This document shows, one piece after another, positions 63,426 through 64,000 of a stretch of DNA of 64,000 bases. Under the pieces are notes generated by a model, which worked only from the letters and a program-made list of their open reading frames with translations, was not told the origin of the DNA and searched no databases. Source of the DNA: Nectonema munidae (Eukaryota > Nematomorpha > Nectonematoida > Nectonematidae); contig JAUIRK010000898.1 in the NCBI GenBank assembly GCA_030549495.1, positions 2,170,001 through 2,234,000 of the forward strand, written 5' to 3'. The position numbers and the translations under genes were made by a program. Each line of letters opens with the position of its first letter. Position 1 is the first letter of the stretch.

Positions 63426-64000
63426 GTAGCTCACACTGTGACCAAGCAACTATTTTTTCATCTGTGGGTTAACTCACATTTTGAATTATGCTGAATTTAA
63501 TGGCGACGTTCAATTTCTATGAAAATTAATCAAAAGTGTCATAAAAAGATTTAATTATTATGGCAGCTAATGCCAAAATTAAAATTTCCAACACGTATAT
63601 GCCCATTTTAAGTGGGCTAAATTTAATGAAAAAACAGTGGAACTTTGTTTGTGATTTAAAAACAAGTATCCAAAGCTTAAACAAAATTTTTTGACGAAAT
63701 ATATTTTTACGAGTTATTAAAAATATTTTTCCTATATTTTTTCTTATCAAAAGGAAAATTACTTTTGTTTTCCCCTTTTTAATCAACTAAATTTGATGAA
63801 AAATAAATGGATTTTGTTATAAACATAAATAAAGATATAATTCGACATGAAAAGAGCATCATCGATCATAATTGAAGATTTGGAAATTTTTACCTAATAT
63901 TGAAAACAAAATTTTACCAAGTCATGTTCAACTATTCGTAACTGAATGGGGAAAGGGCCAACTGACTTATTTGCTTTAAACAACATTTCGCTTTGACTTA
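63426..64000. other. AT-rich right edge, no gene seen
   Basis: The minus-strand frame at 63526-63783 is rich in Ile, Lys and Phe with no motif. It is probably intron sequence if the EGF gene continues. Confidence 0.4.

Noticed and set aside
1-64000. LTR retroelements, Polintons, tRNA or rRNA genes
   Set aside because: No paired long terminal repeats, protease/integrase motifs, capsid or envelope motifs, cloverleaf genes or rRNA cores were recognised by eye.

Overview
This window looks like nuclear DNA of an AT-rich, transposon-dense invertebrate animal. Genes with short GT-AG introns, a symmetrical phase-1 EGF exon array, and hAT, piggyBac, Merlin, MULE, pogo, RTE and RNase H-bearing LINE families fit an arthropod. 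A parasitic copepod would suit the mix, but that is a guess; no ribosomal or mitochondrial marker is present to settle it. There is no bacterial gene organisation, no CRISPR array and no rRNA or tRNA that I can see. I found no LTR, envelope or Polinton element.

Layout. 1-964: truncated piggyBac (minus strand) sitting at a TTAA inside a hAT transposase relic (965-1670). 2.3-3.3 kb: Tc1/mariner-type relic. 3.66-6.5 kb: small TTAA MITE, hAT relic, two LINE 3' tails, RTE relic. 6.7-9.07 kb: hAT relic carrying a second hAT with an 8-bp target duplication, which itself carries a 950-bp long-TIR element. 9.35-11.53 kb: piggyBac family B. 13.69-15.89 kb: pogo/Tigger with both ends. 17.2-20.4 kb: small MITEs and weak relics. 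20.85-24.70 kb: large hAT with TIRs and an 8-bp target duplication. 24.9-26.3 kb: hAT relic. 26.3-41.3 kb: a deep nest. piggyBac family C holds an antisense RTE LINE and an I-like LINE; the latter is split by a 4.08-kb TTAA element that carries two satellite-like arrays. 41.0 kb: perfect fold-back element. 41.87-45.87 kb: piggyBac family D split by a Merlin transposon. 46.2-48.4 kb: LINE and piggyBac relics plus a hAT MITE.

49.36-62.92 kb holds the only convincing host gene: a plus-strand secreted or membrane protein with a signal peptide, serial EGF modules and a Cys-poor region that may be fibronectin-III-like. Exons from 50767 onward join in phase 1 almost throughout, except at the exon ending near 51181, where no phase-1 donor is visible. 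The intron after it holds a hAT relic and a MULE (53.95-58.94 kb), and the MULE contains a nearly intact piggyBac (56.43-58.60 kb).

Most non-genic sequence is transposon debris. The recurring theme is piggyBac: four lineages with transposase, each with its own subterminal palindrome, plus several tiny TTAA-flanked relatives. All calls come from reading motifs by eye; no homology search was run.
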